DNA from: Allorhizobium borbori
GTDB taxonomy: Bacteria; Pseudomonadota; Alphaproteobacteria; Rhizobiales; Rhizobiaceae
Direction: 5' to 3'
Length of the DNA stretch: 64,000 bases
Assembly (NCBI RefSeq): GCF_014196535.1
Contig: NZ_JACIDU010000011.1
Span: forward strand, 62,001-126,000
Positions 63,679 through 64,000 of the stretch are shown here, in pieces (within the stretch, counting starts at the first letter, position 1; the number at the start of each line of letters is the position of its first letter). A model generated the notes under the pieces. That model did not search any database. It was not told the origin of the DNA and saw only the letters and a list, made by a program, of their open reading frames with translations. A program made the translations under genes and the position numbers.

Positions 63679-64000
63679 TTAGCTGCGCACCGGCAGCAGC
63701 GGGTAACCAGCCTGCACGGCGCGGGCGGCAAGGGCGGCCACGCCGGCCTTGATGAGATCGCCCGGCACGAAGGCGAGCGAACCGGAAAGCGCCTTCATGA
63801 ACGGCAGGCCGGCCACCAGCATCATGCCGACGATGCCGCAGGCATAGAGCACCACCACGCCACCGGCGACGGCGGCGATGAAGAGGTTGGCGAGCTGGGC
63901 GAAGCCGTTTGCACGGCCAGCGGCGAAACGCTCGGAAAGGTAGCCCGTCACGAAAGCAGCCGGCAGCCAGCCGATGAGGAAGCCGACGGTGGGGCCGGCA
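63679..64000 (-). CDS. bioY: Biotin transporter BioY (5' part beyond window)
   Basis: The minus strand encodes the last 107 residues of a BioY S-component membrane protein. The frame reads GPTVGFLIGWLPAAFVTGYL at the window edge, then AGRANGFAQLANLFIAAVAGGVVVLYACGIVGMMLV, then FVPGDLIKAGVAALAARAVQ, with three visible helices. BioY takes up biotin alone or with energy-coupling factor BioMN. Full members are about 180-190 residues, so about 80 are missing. A shorter in-frame Met at 63951 is not the true start. Confidence 0.9.
   Translation of the reverse strand, partial: AGPTVGFLIGWLPAAFVTGYLSERFAAGRANGFAQLANLFIAAVAGGVVVLYACGIVGMMLVAGLPFMKALSGSLAFVPGDLIKAGVAALAARAVQAGYPLLPVRS

Overview
The window is a chromosomal segment of a Rhizobiaceae-type alphaproteobacterium (Agrobacterium/Rhizobium/Shinella/Ciceribacter group; I cannot fix the genus from sequence alone). 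Reasons: high GC with strong wobble-GC codon use, a split ATP synthase operon (atpI-B-E-b'-b without the F1 genes), BA14K, DUF1217, DUF6101 and HPE1-like rhizobial proteins, and protein sequences close to rhizobial AtpB, GlyQ and Mrp. No rRNA, tRNA, CRISPR array, transposase or prophage was recognised.

Layout. 1-6.2 kb: a partial Kup potassium transporter, CorA, a small heat-shock protein, an Mrp-type Fe-S carrier ATPase, a LuxR-type regulator without a luxI partner, and a GGDEF-EAL protein. 6.5-10.6 kb: a SleB-like wall hydrolase and the F0 operon. 10.6-18.5 kb: a transglutaminase-like protein, RNase HII, a PA0069-type radical SAM protein, a small glycosyltransferase-like protein, the cluster TPR/LysM-ispE-moaB (overlapping ends), and a polyprenyl diphosphate synthase. 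18.7-28 kb, all plus strand: DUF2007, TrmN6-like methyltransferase, S49 peptidase, a small membrane protein, glyQ, lemA, an aroA paralogue, DUF2207 and glyS. 28-39 kb: a Cache chemoreceptor, an HPE1-like secreted protein, purD, tex, a Cfa-like methyltransferase, MipA/OmpV, ubiA and DUF6101. 39-47 kb: a large DUF1217 repeat protein, modABC with a good Mo-box, and a convergent sua5-FAD dehydrogenase-modE operon. 47-59.5 kb: BA14K, an enoyl-CoA hydratase, rlmD-like and tlyA-like RNA methyltransferases, a chemoreceptor with a C-terminal CheR/CheB tether, a spermidine-synthase-like protein, DUF4424, a MurA-family enzyme, dxs and pirin. 59.5-61.9 kb: an AT-rich OLD-family ATPase/TOPRIM gene, then a hairpin-rich non-coding tract. 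61.9-64 kb: xseB, an HDAC-family amidohydrolase, a thioesterase and partial bioY.

Most of the window is conserved housekeeping and envelope functions. The clearest accessory insertion is the OLD-like nuclease gene (59721-61517). It is low in GC, stands alone, and lies between pirin/dxs and xseB, genes that I recall as close neighbours in relatives. It carries all the motifs of an active ATP-dependent TOPRIM nuclease and is the best candidate for a little-described (probably anti-phage) system. Other points of interest are an AroA paralogue with Phe at the position of E. coli Pro101 sitting between glyQ and glyS, a MurA-family protein with Asp in place of the active-site Cys, a LuxR solo lacking key AHL-contact residues next to a perfect palindrome, and two well-formed operator candidates (Mo-box; LiuR/FadR-like box). 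Everything here is read by eye; no database search or folding program was run.
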